Below are positions 1 to 12,925 of a stretch of DNA of 64,000 nt, piece after piece. The stretch lies in contig CM077596.1 of NCBI GenBank assembly GCA_039654915.1, positions 46,932,501 to 46,996,500 of the forward strand, in the 5' to 3' direction. Each line of letters opens with the position of its first letter. Position 1 is the first letter of the stretch. The notes beneath the pieces were generated by a model that saw only the letters and a program-made list of their open reading frames with translations, searched no databases and was not told where the DNA came from. Source of the DNA: Aquilaria yunnanensis. Lineage: Eukaryota > Streptophyta > Magnoliopsida > Malvales > Thymelaeaceae. The position numbers were made by a program, and so were the translations under genes.

Positions 1-349
1 ACGGGCATCAAATTGTATTTTTAGTACTTTTAAAGTTCATTTATCCATTCTTTGTTGTCAACATTATTGTTTTTCTAATTGTTGTTTAAATCATTTTCCA
101 AAATTTTTTTCTTCCATCTTGTTTAAGAACTTAACACTCCAAATCATCCAAAATGGTAGCCGTCTTCACCAAATTCGCCAATTTCACACTTTTTGGGAGA
201 AAATGTGTCCAAATTTGTATTTTCTTGTATGAAAAACTTCAAACTACATGGAAAAGGCACCAATTTGTTGTAAGACCAATGAACAAAATATGGAGATGAG
301 AAGAAGTGAACAAAGAAGAAAGAACAGAAGAAAGAAAGAAAGAGAGAGA
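1..349. other. AT-rich spacer
   Basis: No gene is supported. The short minus-strand open frame here is low complexity, caused by an A/G-rich run near 300-350, and has no recognisable domain. Confidence 0.5.
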
Positions 350-1062
350 ACATTGAAAGTCAATAGAAGAATAGTAAAAAAAAAGTTAGAGAACCAATGA
401 GATAATATAAAAAATTAATTGGTAGGTGAGATTTCCAGTGAGATAAACATTGAGAGTCAAAAGAAGAATAATAAAAAAGTTATAGAGCCAACAGATAATA
501 TAAAAAATTAATTTGCTGGTGAGATTTTCAATGAGATAAACATTGAGAGTTAGAAGAATAATAGTAAAAAAGTTAGAGAACCAATAAGATAATATAAAAA
601 TTACACCCAATTCATTTTAACATAAGCCAACTGACTCTAAAATGACTTATTTTTATTCTTAGAGCCTTTTTACCCAAAAAAAATTTTAATTAAAGACCAA
701 TATTATGTAACCATAATAATCCATTGAAAATACAATTTTTGTAATCTTACTAAATTTTTATAATTTTTTCTACTTTAAGTCATTAAAAAGAAAAATTCAT
801 AAAAATTTAAAAAATTATGAAAATTTACTTTCAAATGGATTATTGCATCTACATAATATTAGTTTTCAAATGAAGTAGATTTCAGGCAAAATAGATGTAA
901 GAGAAAAAATAAGTTAGATAACTTAAGTTAAAATGAATTGGTTCATTGGCAGATGAGATTTCCAATGAGATAAACACTAAGGGTCAAACGAAGAATAATG
1001 AAAAAGTTAGAGAACGAATGAGATATTATAAAAAATTAATTGGTAGGTGAAATTTCATTTAA
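350..1062. repeat. ~95-bp tandem repeat, split by a MITE
   Basis: Units of about 95 bp recur at about 350, 447, 538 and again after 945. They share the phrases GATAAACATTGAGAGT, AAAGTTAGAGAACCAATGAG and ATATAAAAAATTAATT. The third and fourth units are separated by the foldback element at 607-941, which inserted into a pre-existing array. Units differ by scattered substitutions and small indels, so the array is not recent. Confidence 0.7.
607..941. mobile_element. Foldback MITE
   Basis: The ends are inverted copies: CCAATTCATTTTAACATAAG at the left, and the complement of the right end reads CCAATTCATTTTAACTTAAG. The inverted similarity continues inward through CCAATATTATGTAACC and AATAATCCATT, so most of the 335 bp folds on itself. 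It carries no coding capacity. An empty version of the site exists in neighbouring tandem units, which supports insertion. A target duplication of ATT or TTA is possible but ambiguous, so the superfamily is unassigned. Confidence 0.65.
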
Positions 1063-2684
1063 CTTTCTTTAGTACTTCAAGTTAATAGAAATAAAAGATT
1101 ATTAGCAAAACAAAATAAAACATTTCTAGGTTATAATGGTAATTTTTATAGAGATAATAATTTTTAAAAAAAAGTAACATAATTTTTAATTAATTTATAA
1201 AAAAATATGTGACTTATGATTTTATGTAACATAAAATTTAATATAATAATAATTTAATTAAAAAGTCTTCACAGCACTTTCCGGCTTCTGTTCCTACTCT
1301 TGGATCCACTCTCACTTCAGGTCACCTAGTTTAAGAACAAGGATATGTTAAAATTGATATGAACGCCTACTCTGTTTCACAAATTTGACTAATTCTTTAT
1401 ATACTACATGTCTAATTAATCTAACTTTAAGATGGATTGAATATTTCAAAAGATCATGGACAAAAATCTGATTGTCATTTTGTAAGCCTTGGTGGAGAAT
1501 AGAAAACAAAAAAAATAAAAAGCTCAAAGTTCGTATTTTTTCTTCTACAAACCAATGGTAGAGTAAAGCTCTTACTTTGAATTGGATTAAGCAACAAGAT
1601 ATTTCTAATCAATGAGGAACTTGTGTAGGCAACGGGATTTAAAAAGAGATTATGCTAAAAAACAGAAATTCAATGAATAGATAAATCACAGTTCAAGTTA
1701 AGGCAAATGAATATGAAATCTAACCTTAGGAAATTCAATCAACCAATTGAAAAAGAAAAATAATAATAAGGATTGATTATGCACATATCTAGCAGTCAGG
1801 ATGAGCAATGAGTATTGACGGTAGAACTTGACTTGACCCGAATAACTTGACCAACAAAACCCAAGTGTTAACCCTACTTGGTTTGACTAAAAAGTCAATG
1901 TTTGTCGATATGACATGAACTTGAACCCAAGATAACCTGAAACCTAGCTTGACCAAGATTCAAAATGACCCAAACTTGAGAGAATCTGAACTCAAGATGA
2001 CCTGATCTTAAGCTGACCCAAAACTTAAGAAGACTCTAAACCTGATAAGGCGTAAATCAAAGGAGACTTGGAACCTAAGGTTACCTTACCTAAGAAATGA
2101 TTAAAAAAAAAGAATGATGAAAGCCAATAGATATAAGTCCAAAATTATAATACTGGAATAACTTAACCTAAATGATTTAATACCTAAATGATCTGACACC
2201 CATGATGTAAAGGCTTTTCAAGTACTTCCCCTAGTTCAGAGCGAAGATAAGTAAATCCCAAGTCATTTTTCTCAAACAAGTTTTGTTGAGCAAGAAAACA
2301 AGTTAAGTAAGGTTAAGTTATTGAGTTTTAAAGTGTAATTGATACCTAAAGGTCGAAAGGGAAAAACGGTAATTTTGGACCATGTCAATGGCATGACCAT
2401 ATTTTTAGTAGAATTAGGTTCATATAAATGTTTTCAGATAAATAAGTTATAACCATAAGTGTTTCTAATCATTTGAACCAAAAGTGTAAATTAAGAGCAA
2501 AAAATGCACCAAGTGAGAAATTAAGTTATTATGTTTTATAATGGCTTAAATGACTTAAGCGAAAAATATGTGGGTAAGAAAAACCTTTCTATAGGACTAA
2601 GGAAATTTGGAGTAGGAAGATTTTTAGTAGCCTAAGTAAATTAAAACTAACTTTGAGAACTAAAGTGACAAGTAGTAGAGAAAT
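1063..2684. other. Spacer with degenerate GACCYRAACTT repeats
   Basis: No gene seen. From about 1,800 to 2,200 the sequence is made of loose repeats of the type CTTGACCCAAACTTGA. Related text appears at 10,640-10,700 and, on the other strand, at 53,550-53,720 and 54,560-54,770. The remainder is unremarkable AT-rich DNA. The left end of the LTR-like repeat that begins near 2,685 may lie in here but could not be fixed. Confidence 0.5.
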
Positions 2685-4579
2685 GGGCTAAGTGAGAGTA
2701 GTTGGTTATATAATTGGTGGCAATGGAACTATTCATTATATCCCTCATCCACCCTTTTCATAGCTCTCCTCTCTCCATAGCCACTACTCATCAAACCTCC
2801 TAATCTACCCAAAATTTCATGAAATTTTAAGGTCCCAAAGCCATCTCAAAAGCCTTTAGCTCATCTTTGCTGTATTTGGTGCATTTGAAGTTGTTATTGT
2901 AGGTTTTTTGTTCAAACCCCAAGGTAAGTGTATTTAATCCTTGTGGGTTAGTTCTAAGGTTGTTAAATGTTTAGAAATGATCTTAATTTCATGCCATTAG
3001 TGTCCAATTCGGTTGAATTCAAGCTTGTAACTCAAAGAAACTCCATTGAGCTCATGTGTACTTGTTGCTTGCTTTTTTTATTTGAGGATGATTTGAGATC
3101 ATATATTTAAGTTAATTTAGCTCAAATAATGCATAGAAATGTAGTATACATGTAGGAATGAAGTGGAAACAAGATCCATTTGAATTGGCTTCAAGGATTG
3201 AAAGATTGAGCAAGTTTTGTGCAAGATCATATAAGAGCACAAAATGTTGTCAAGCCATTGGCGCCATGTCGCTAACGTTGAAGACGCATAACTAGCTATG
3301 CTCTAGAAAACCCATATGTTTTTTCCCTCGGTGACACGTTGCCAAGGCCCAAGCCCTTCAAGCTTAAGGCACCCTAAGGATGCCTCAATCTTTCGACTAT
3401 CATCCCCAGGGCATTCTAATATGTTCCATAGCTTTGGTTAGGTCTAAAACTCATCCATAAGTTGGGAATTATTAATTATTTAGGTGATAGCTAAGTGGTA
3501 TGTTAAGAAAGGGTAAAGAATAGTGGCTAAGGGGCTTAAAGTGCTCAAGTCATTAAATGAGGACTAAGAGGATTAAGGTAGGTATCGAATTTTTCATTGG
3601 GCCAAGTGGGAGGTTTTAGAGCATCAAACAACAAATAGGAAACCTAAAAGGATCCTAACCAAACCTTTTGATTTGGTAAGTAAGCCACTTAAGAGGCCTA
3701 AGCTAAGCTTGAAGAGCTTAGCAAGTTAGACCGCATAAGGTAGCTACCATGGACAATAAGTTAAGGGTAAGAGACCGGTAAGGAGGGGAGTAAGTGACGA
3801 CTTACTCTAAGTAGCCCGTTATAGGCGGATAAGGGTTGAGTAAGTGATGACTTACTCTAAGGCACCCGTAAGAGGACTTTATGGAGTTGGTTAAGTGCTA
3901 GTATAGGATATGAAAGCTAGTATCTAAGTACCCCAATTGTATGAGCTCGTACAAGTTTGGAGTACCTTCTGGTGTAAGAAAGTCCTAAGTGCATTTTCAT
4001 GTGCATATTTCATCCATCCATTCATCCATTTGTTATTTTCATTGTTTATTGTTCTAATTCTTGTTTCTAGTTGTGTTGTTGGTTGCTGGTTTATTCTGTA
4101 TGATATATGTATGTTTGTTGTGCTCTGCATGCTTGCATATGATTCCCTCTATAGGTGCCAAATCCTTTACTGAGTACTTTCAAGTACTCATCCATTAAAT
4201 GTTGTGCAGGTGTTAAATGGGCTAGTTAGACTTAACATTTGGTAAATGGCAGCTGTTGAGACTAGGTTTTATTGGTTGGAAGGTGCTTTTTAAGTAGGAA
4301 ATCTTATGTTTTAAAGCTACTTGTAGCATAAGCTAGTACTAACTAAAGTGCCTGCCTTTCAGTTTAAGGCCAAGTGGGCACAAAGAAAATGTGGCTCATT
4401 ACTAGAAGCGAGCTTGCTTAGGTGAAGAGCTAAGGATTCATCTTAGTAGATATATGTTACTTCTTCTATAAGTATGGTATTTCCATACCAAAAGATTGCC
4501 TTTACTAATGCCCATTGGTGTGTCTAACACTAAGGTTACATTTGGGTGCATATAAGATTGAGATGTATGCTCATAGTTG

Positions 4580-5847
4580 CACTACAAAATAGATGTAAAA
4601 TTGTGATTGAAATTTTAGTCGCATTTTAGTTGCGATACTAACTAAAAGTGAATGCTTTTTTATTACAGATTGTAGTCACATTTTTTCAAGACGCAATTTT
4701 ATCGTAACTGAATCTTAACTGCAAAATGTGAATAAAACTTTCAGTCAAAAATCAATCAAGAACATTATGGCTTGCGATTGACTAGTTCAGTTGCTATATT
4801 AGTGACTATCATGCAATAGGATTTTTATTTTTCAAACAAAAGACATTTCTATGTAATATAATTATTATTTAATTGTTAGTATTTAATTTAATTTGTTATT
4901 TATTTAATTTGTTATTTAATTGATAATTTCATTAAATTGCTATGAATATTATCTTTTTTTTTCTTAATATTAATAATAAAATAAACACAAAAATGAAATT
5001 AAAATTTAGATAAAACACATTTATATTAATATCAAAGTCAACATACATACCAAAATATAAAATGTAAAAAAAATTCAAAAATTAGATCCAAAGAACAATT
5101 AAAAAATTTCAATACAATAGTTCAAAACTTCAAAAATCACAATTTCAAAACTCAGATATGGAGAAGACTGAGGTGGATAGGGCGGAAAAGGCTAAGGAGA
5201 CTGAGGCAGAGGAGGCTGAAGCGGACGGTGGCGAGGTCAAGGAGGAGGCCAAGGCGGACGATGGCGAAGCTGAGGAGGAGACAAAGTCAGATAAAGGTCA
5301 AGCTGAGGTAGAGGCCAAGGAGGCAATGATGAGGAACGATGAGCAATCAAAGAGAGGCAAATGAGAGAGGTGAATTGTGAGGCAAATGGTGAGGCGGAAG
5401 GGCAAGGTGGATGGCAAGGCAGATGGGCAAAGAAGAAAGTAAGATGAGAATGAAAAAGGAAAATGAGATGAGAGTGAAAGACGAAAGTGAGATGAGAGTG
5501 AAAGACAAAAGTAACTAAATGAAACAAAAGTAGAAGGGAAATAGTTGGAGCGACTAAATTTTGACTGAACAGTGACTGAAGTTCAAATCTTTAAAAAAAT
5601 TTTGACTGAAAAACAACTAATGTTTTTGCAACTGAAACCTTCAGTCGCTTGTCAGTCGCAATAAAAAGTAAACTTTTTTACTTCCGACTGAAAAGTGATT
5701 AATATTTCTACGATTGAAACTGTCAGTTGCTTGTCAATTGCAATAAAAAGTAAACCTTTTTACTTCTGACTGATTAGCGACTGAAACACCTAGCGACTGA
5801 CTTTCAGTCGATATTTTCAATTGCAATCTTGCATTCATTTTATAGTA
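4580..5847. mobile_element. Non-autonomous CACTA element, 1,268 bp
   Basis: The left end is CACTACAAAATAGATG and the complement of the right end is TACTATAAAATGAATG, matching at 12 of 16 positions. It is flanked by TTG (4577-4579 and 5848-5850), the 3-bp duplication expected of CACTA elements. The related repeat at 10,220-10,245 lacks the insertion and shows the empty site. Near both ends the sequence holds many TAGTCGCA / GACTGAAA-type subterminal repeats in both orientations. The only frame (5158-5364) is a Glu/Lys/Ala low-complexity run inside a purine-rich minisatellite, so I do not call it a gene. Confidence 0.8.
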
Positions 5848-6082
5848 TTGTTACTTGAAGTTAAAGCATATAAAGTTTTAAGTCTTGGCTTGATTGGAAT
5901 TATGTTGTTGTTAATTGTTGTGGCACTATCTTCAATGTTGTTTTAATTTAATGTTATCAGATAACCAAGATAATGTATGCATATTTTTTATGCAAGGTAA
6001 ACTAAGTAACTAGTTGCACGTAATGATTTAAGATACTTCATGAGTAATATGTAGCCAATTGTAAGCTAAGTGGGACCATAGT

Positions 6083-7544
6083 TGTAGGTTACCAAGAGCT
6101 AAGCAAGCACAACAGAATATAACCAAAACCTTCCAAGATTCATGGGAAATAGGGTAAATCGGGTGCTCAAAATTTTATACCTAGTTCAGTTGAGATATTT
6201 CATCCAACTATTGAGTCGAATCATAAAACTTGAACAGTTGATGTGTTTAAGCTCTCTATGGTATCCACACGAATCTCTCAGGATCACCACGCCTCCACCA
6301 TGTCTCGGTAGATGCATTCCTCTTGCGCTCGTAGTGCTAGCTTGCATCCTCTAATGAATGGTAAGAGAAGAGTACGACTGGAACTCTTAAAACTCTTCTG
6401 ATTTTGTCCTTAAGGAGACTAGGCCAAGAGCTGCGAATTTCTCACTATATGATGTATTTATAGTGAGACTCAACTTCTAAGCCTAATGGTTTCAAAGCCT
6501 TAATCCAATTAGGCTTTAATTTTGGGCCTAATAATGGCTCAACCTTTGGGCCAATCATTAATGCAAAATTATCATGAAACCAGGACCAAACAATTCGGCC
6601 CATGCACTCAGATAATCCAATTGACTTTATGTGTGCGACCCAATAGGCTCCTATCACATTGGCAATGATAATAAATCACGTTTATCATCTTAAACAATGA
6701 GCGGTGTCTACATTTATGATCTTAAACACTGAGCGGTGTCTAGCAACACATCATTACTACCTAAGTGACAAGATTGTCGGTGATTCGACTAAACCTTTAT
6801 GATCATTATCCGTATATGTGATTGTCTTTTTGTCCAATATATCAAGATCAAGCATGAGATATGGAATATGTCACTCTCGTATAGCCCAATCTTTGGTTTC
6901 TTGATTACCGAGTAGACTAACTTAAACTGATGATATTGATTTCGTATATCAATTCATCCGAGCATGGCTATGTATTTTTTCAGTCTCACTCTATCAAGGG
7001 ACCCAAAGATATCACTCCCGTTATATAGAAGAGACAAATCCCATCTTGATTATACAAAACCTTCTGCATGATGTGTGACATATCTAATGACCTCCTTTAA
7101 GTTCACTCAGTTATGAGCAACAAAGGAAGTATCAAAGTATGTAACTCACATGTATGGAATCTTGATGGCCCTAAGTCAAAGGGCTACATATACATGATCA
7201 CTATGAGAATCATTTATGACACTTATATAACGATCCATATAGCATTCTCATGGTGGGTCGGTCTAGTACACAGGTTCTCCAACTTGTACCCATATGTAGA
7301 CTACATATTTTATATTAGTCTCCACATATGCTAGTCTTTATGTGTTATTGTAACCTACTCCACGATAATACTAGACCAGGAACATTTAAGAATATCATTA
7401 TTCTAAGGTTATAATTATGTTTTTTACGTTATGCAGAAACAAAACAACGAACATAATTATTGGATTAATACCTTAATAAAATATCATGCTTCAATGCGCA
7501 AAATACAATTATCTCATGATTGGCTTTTGGGCACAAAATTAACA
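6083..7544 (-). mobile_element. Solo LTR, 1,462 bp, TSD ATAGT
   Basis: On the plus strand it begins TGTAGGTTACC and ends AAAATTAACA. A perfect 5-bp duplication ATAGT lies at 6078-6082 and 7545-7549. The matching region of the second ~2 kb repeat (near 10,463) is empty. A TATA-like TATAAATA on the minus strand (6455-6462) suggests the LTR points leftwards. No internal retroelement sequence is attached, so it is a solo LTR left by LTR-LTR recombination. The superfamily is uncertain; Copia-like is a guess. Confidence 0.85.
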
Positions 7545-7609
7545 ATAGTTCCTTAAGAACCTACCAGTAACAGTGAAATCAAGACTTTAGGACCTTGTTT
7601 CACCATAGT

Positions 7610-7621
7610 TGGTATCAGAGC
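7610..7621 (+). other. Primer-binding site (initiator tRNA-Met type)
   Basis: TGGTATCAGAGC is complementary to the 3' end of plant initiator methionine tRNA. This is the usual minus-strand primer site in many plant LTR retroelements. It sits five bases after the end of the left ~2 kb repeat, which identifies that repeat as a 5' LTR. Confidence 0.75.
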
Positions 7622-8440
7622 AAGCCAATGGTCATAGTAGAGGAAATAAGTGGCTAAGATCTAAGTGTGTCTTTGTGCTAAGTGTGGTTAGTACTACTTA
7701 TAAGTATTGCTGGAGTTGTCATTTGGTGTTAGTTGCAGGTATATTAGTAGGATCTCGATAAGATGCTTGTATTGAGGTAAAGGACTGAAAAAAGATCTAA
7801 GTGGCCCTATGGTGGTTGCCATAAGAAATGTGGTTGTTTTGTTGTACAGTCCTAGTCGCACTATGGCATGAGAAGCCCAAAGAGCATACCTAACTCTTGA
7901 AGGAAGGGAAACAGTGGTTGATGCCTAATTGGTAAGGGTTGAAGTGTACTAATGCCTATTAGTAGACTGAGGCCAAGTGGGGAATCCCTACCTTGAGGGC
8001 AAGATAAAGGTCAAGGAAATGTCTATGGTTATAAGGATAAAGACAAAATCCAATGAGTAGTCGAAAGCCTAAGGGTAAGGACCTAGGAGCACTAAGTTAC
8101 TAAGGGTGCACTAAGGCCAAGTGAACCATCAATACCCAAGGGCAAGGGGCAACATGGACACTAAGAGAACGTTAGGCCATCGGGTATGGGCTAAGGTGCA
8201 CTAGGGCTATAAGTGCACCCAGGGCAAATGAATAACATTTTCACCTCACGGTAAGTTGAGGCCTGAAGTAAAAGCTCAAGCAAGGACCATTTAATTTGGA
8301 GTCCATGGAACCTAAGGGAGAACTAAGAAAGAACAACATAAACCAAAAAAAGAGGCCATGTGCTAAGTGAAACAACCCCTTATGGCCCTACCCAGGAAGT
8401 TTATGAGAACAAGTCTCACACTGATTGCAATTGGCTAATT
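7622..8440 (+). mobile_element. Short internal region of a non-autonomous LTR element
   Basis: About 0.8 kb separates the primer-binding site from the right repeat. I see no gag or pol similarity in any frame, and all frames are closed by frequent stops. A purine run, AAAAAAAGAGG (8345-8355), could be the polypurine tract, which would put the right LTR start close to 8,358. Long LTRs around a short non-coding interior resemble LARD-type non-autonomous elements, but a large internal deletion would look the same. Confidence 0.45.
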
Positions 8441-10520
8441 AATTATATGGGCTAAGTGTGAGTAGTTGGTGATATTATTGGTAGAGATAGAACTATTCAT
8501 CATCTCCCTCATCCACCATTTTTGTAAATCTCCTCTCTCCATAACTCCTCCTCATCAAACCTCTTAATCTACCCAAAATTTCATGAAATTTAAAAGTCCT
8601 AAAGCCATCCTAACAAGCCCTTAACTCATCTTTAGTGTATTTGGTGCATTCGAAGTTGTTCTTGCAAGTTTTTGGTTCAAATCCTAAGGTAAGCATCTTT
8701 AATCCTTATGGGTTAGTTTTAAGCATGTTAAATGGTTAAAATTGGTTTTAATTTCATGCCCTTGGTGTCCAATCTGGTTGAATTCAAGCTTGGAACTTAA
8801 AGGAACTCTATCAAGTTCATGTGTACTTGTTTCTTGCTTCTTGCTTTGAGGTCAGGGATTCAAGTGAATTTGGCTCAAATAATGCATAGAAAGGTAGTAT
8901 TACATGTGGGATTAAAGTAGACATGTCACCAACATTGAAGACATGTCACAGGCTGTACTCTAGGAAACCCATATGTTGTTGCCCTTAGCGACATGTCTCT
9001 AATGGCATCACCAAGGCCCAAGCCTCTCAAGCTTAAGACACCCTAAGAATGCCTCAATCTCTCAGTTATTATTCATAGGCCATTCTAAGATGTTCCATAG
9101 CTTTGGTTGGGTCTAAAACTCATTCCTAAGTTAGGAATTATGCATTATTTAGGTAGTAGCTAAGTGGTGTGGTTAAGGTAGTGTAAGGAATGGTGGCTAA
9201 TGGGGCCAAAGTGCTCAAGTCATTAAGAGAGGATTAAGGGGATTATGGCAGGTATCAACTACTTTGTTGGCTCAAGTGGGAGGTTTTAGACCTTCGGGCA
9301 ATGAAGAGGAAACCTAAAAGGATCCCAACCAAAGCTTTTGGTTTGAAAAGTAAGCTACTAAGGAGCCCTAAGCTAAGCTCGAAGAGCTTGGCAAGTCGGA
9401 CTACATAAGGCAGCTACCCAGCACAATAAGTTAAGGTCAAGAGACAGGTAAGAGGTGAGTAAGTGATGACATACTCTAAGTAGCTCATCAGAGGCGGGAA
9501 AGGGTTGAGTTGGTGAGGACTTTCTCTAAGGCTCTCATAAGAATACTTCATGGGGTTGGTTAAGTGCTAGCATAGGATATGAGGGCTAGTATCTAAGTAC
9601 CACAGCTGTATGAGCTCACAGAAGTTTGGAGCACCTTCGGGTGTAAAAAAATCCTAAGTGCATTTGCATGTGCACATTTCATCCATCCATCCATTCATTG
9701 ATTGTTGTTCTTATTCTTGTTTCTAGTTATGTTCTTGGTTGCTTGTTTATTCTATATGATATATGTATGTTGTTGTGCTTTGCATGCTTGCATATGTTTC
9801 TCTCTCCAAGTGTTGAATCCCTTACTGAGTATTTTCAAGTGTTCACCCTTTAAGTATTGTACAGGTATTAAGCGGGCTAGCTAGACTTAGCAGTTGGTAA
9901 GGGACAGCTGTTGAATATAAGTTTTATTGGTTGGAATGTATTCTCTAAGTAGGAAATCTTATGTTTTGGAGCTACTTGTAATGTAAGCTAGTACTGGCTA
10001 AAGTGTTTGCCTTTGAGTTTAAGGCTAAGTGAGCACAAAGAAAGTGTGGAGCATCTATAAAGCTAGCTTGCTTGGATGAAGAACTAAAGATGGATCTTAG
10101 TAGATATATGTTACTTCTTCTATATGTATGGTATTTCCATATAAAGAGATTGCCTCTACTAGTGTCCATTGGTGTGCATTACACCAGGGTTACATTTTAG
10201 TGCATAGAAGATTATGATGTATGCATATAGTTTTTACTTGAAGCTAAGCATTCAAAGTTTTAAGTCTTAGCCTGATTTGAATTGTGTTTTCATTAATTGT
10301 CACGGCATTATCTTAAATTTTGTTTTAATTTATTGTTATCGCATAGCCAGAACAATGCAAGCATATTTTTTATGCAAGGTAGGCTAAGTAACTTGTTGCA
10401 CGTAATGATTTAAGATACTTCACGAGTAATAGCTAGCTAATTGTAACCTAAGTAGGATCATAGTTTCCTAAGAACTTACCAGTGGTAGTAAATTCAGGGT
10501 CCTTGGATGTTGTTCTACCA
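8441..10520 (+). mobile_element. Right ~2 kb direct repeat (probable 3' LTR), uninterrupted
   Basis: This is the second copy of the repeat at 2,685-7,605, without the CACTA and solo-LTR insertions. It therefore serves as the reference empty site for both. It ends ...TTCTACCA. It contains no convincing gene: the small frames at 9,668-9,884 are AT-rich and lack any domain. Confidence 0.6.
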
Positions 10521-11290
10521 CACATGAAGGTTGGAAAAGAAACAATTTAACACCCAAAATGACTGAATATTGTAATGATATGAAACCTAGTTAAATAGAG
10601 AACCACATGATTTGATACTAGAATAATCTAATTTTTTTTTTAAATTGAAATTAACCCAAAACCTGATAATGGCTCAACTTGAATATAACCCAACCTACCT
10701 GAAATGCCATGTATAACAACTACTAATTGGGCTTTGTGCCTAGTTAGGTTTGGAGTTGACTCCCATCAAGAGTGGAAACTCTGTAGCTTGCCTGGACCAA
10801 ACGAACAAAGGGCTAAGGTACACTTATGTTGGGAAACTTAAAAAGCCATTATTTTATTTTTTTGGCTACTCAGAATTATCTATAAAGAGCTTATAGGTTA
10901 AGGCATAGGGAATGAGAGGGGACATGTATTGAATACTAGCAACGGAGAAGGAAGGGCACAGCGTCGTGCCACTCATGTTGTGGTTCAGAGACCATTGTTT
11001 TTGTTAAATTACTTGATTTATTAAAGCCCTACAAATAATTATGTTTTTAACATAGGGACATGTATGCAAGAATAAAAAAATAAAGTGTTTCATTTTTAAG
11101 TTTAACCATTTTCTTGAGGACAACTATTATATACACTAATTACCTAAGCATGACACTATTCTTATGAAAAATACTGTGCTGCTGCAATGTAGGGAGATTT
11201 TTTTCCTTGAACTTTTTATTTTGGTTTTTTTCAAGAAAGATAAATTACACAATTGGTTTTGTATTGTTCTGGGGTGATGTATTCAATGAA
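10521..11290. other. Spacer without recognised genes
   Basis: AT-rich DNA. A short stretch near 10,640-10,700 carries the same GACCCAAAACCTG-type degenerate repeat seen at 1.8-2.2 kb. Nothing else stands out. Confidence 0.45.
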
Positions 11291-12653
11291 GGGTAAGTAT
11301 TTAGTTTTTTTGGTTTAAACTGGACTAAATAAGTCAATTTTTTTATTTTGGATAGTAACAAACTGAATAGACTAAATTAGAGTCTAGCACTGACCTTAAA
11401 CTAAACCAAAAAATTTCTGTTCAGTTTAGATCATAATCAAATTAATCAAAAGAATGGGAACAAGAAAGATGCTTTTTCATTTAAGATTCCAAAACCGAAT
11501 TATCCTAGTTAACCAAATTAACCAAAGAATTGGGGAAAAACTAAAAATAAAGAAGCTTTTATTGCTAGCCTCTGCCGAACAAAACACGAAAAATTTCAAA
11601 TATGCAAAAATTCCAAACATAATGACCTATAAATCCATGCATAAATGCTTACAAGTTCATAGCTAAACATGCATACAAGTAGTTCAGATTCATGATCTAA
11701 GGTGCATCATAATTCACATTAACGGCCCATAAAGGTGTAATTTCAACATGCAAAGGACCAGCAAAACCTTTAACAACAATCTGGCTTTCAACATACATCT
11801 TCCTATGTTCTTGGTACCACTTGGTCCATTTGAGATTCTTGGCAGCTTTAGAACAAAACTTGTTTCTTCTGCACAATTTACCTTACTTAGCAACCCTCTT
11901 GAATCTCATGCAAATTACAAAAATCAGGTCAATGTTCATAAAGTAAATTATCACCTAAGGCTATACACAAAACCTTGCAATAAACTTATAACTCCAATTA
12001 GCCTCATTTGCACATTGTAGAGACACAAGGGTGAGATTTTGATGAAATCTCTACAAGGATTAACAAAACAATATGGAAATACCAACTTTTTTTTGTATAC
12101 AATTTGTGGAAAATACGACTGTGTGTGAGGCTGTTTGCTTGAGGAAGATGGATGAGCAAGAAGGCTGAGTTGAGTGTTGTTTGTGAGTGAGCGAGAGGCT
12201 AAGACAGTGAAAGTGAGGGATGAACTAACAAAGAGGTAAAAGTAGATGATGGGATTTGGATTGGTATGAGACGATGCAAGACGAATGAGCAAGGAGTGAG
12301 GTAAGGCAAACAAGGGACGGAGTGAGGTGAGATAGACGATTGTGCCTATATATGTGTGCCTTTAGACTTAGACTTAGTGTGAGAGCGAGCCAGAGAGTGA
12401 GTGAGTGCTGATTGCTAAGTGGCCAAACTTTGTGTGGTGTGTGTGAGTGAGAAAGTGACCTAGCTTAACAAAAAGCCTAACTACGGAGAAAGGGTAATTC
12501 AATTATCGAATTAATCGAGGCCCCCGACCAAAAGAGAATCGAAACTGAAATTAACATTATTCAATTTCCTCTAAAACTGAACAGAAAGCCCAACTACATT
12601 GAATTAAATTTTCAATTTTTTTATTTTTTATTTGATCCAAATAGTGATCACCC
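11291..12653. mobile_element. Possible TIR element with GGGTGAT/AATCACCC ends
   Basis: The left end reads GGGTAAGTATTTAGTTTT and the complement of the right end reads GGGTGATCACTATTTGGATC. Just inside both ends lies a degenerate 'GGTTYRAACYGAA' text. The same plan occurs at 47,982-48,517. I could not find a clear target duplication, and the interior (about 11,450-12,500) has no coding similarity. The assignment rests on the ends alone. Confidence 0.4.
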
Positions 12654-12925
12654 CATTTTTGGTTCCTTAAACTTTAAAAAAAAAGCACTTTTACTTTTTT
12701 TTTTTTACTGAATTTTTTTGCCAAAATGGAGGTAACTTATTAGTTGGTCAACTTTTTTTGTATGGTGATGTTTTCTAGTCCTCAAACTTTGAAAGTATAC
12801 ACTTTTATCACTTGATCTTAAACTATTGGCTTTTGTGTTTTGGGCCCAAAACTTTCATAAGCGATGCTTAAGGCATTAATTTGTCCTGAAATCTCAAATT
12901 CACTAAATTGGTATTATACCATATA

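Larger units (their letters stand above)
2685..7605 (+). mobile_element. Left ~2 kb direct repeat (probable 5' LTR), with two insertions
   Basis: Once the insertions at 4,580-5,847 and 6,083-7,544 are removed, this stretch is collinear with 8,440-10,520, at an eye estimate of roughly 80-85% identity. Shared landmarks include TTCATCCATCCATTCATC and AATCCTTATGGGTTAG-like text. Both copies end in ...YACCA. A primer-binding site, TGGTATCAGAGC, follows five bases after the left copy, which is the arrangement of a 5' LTR. The left limit is where similarity to the second copy fades, not a proven LTR start. No intact coding frame is present. Confidence 0.6.

Noticed and set aside
5158..5364. 68-codon Glu-rich frame
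   Set aside because: A purine-rich minisatellite inside a non-autonomous CACTA; the similar stretch at 31,712 has a different frame content.
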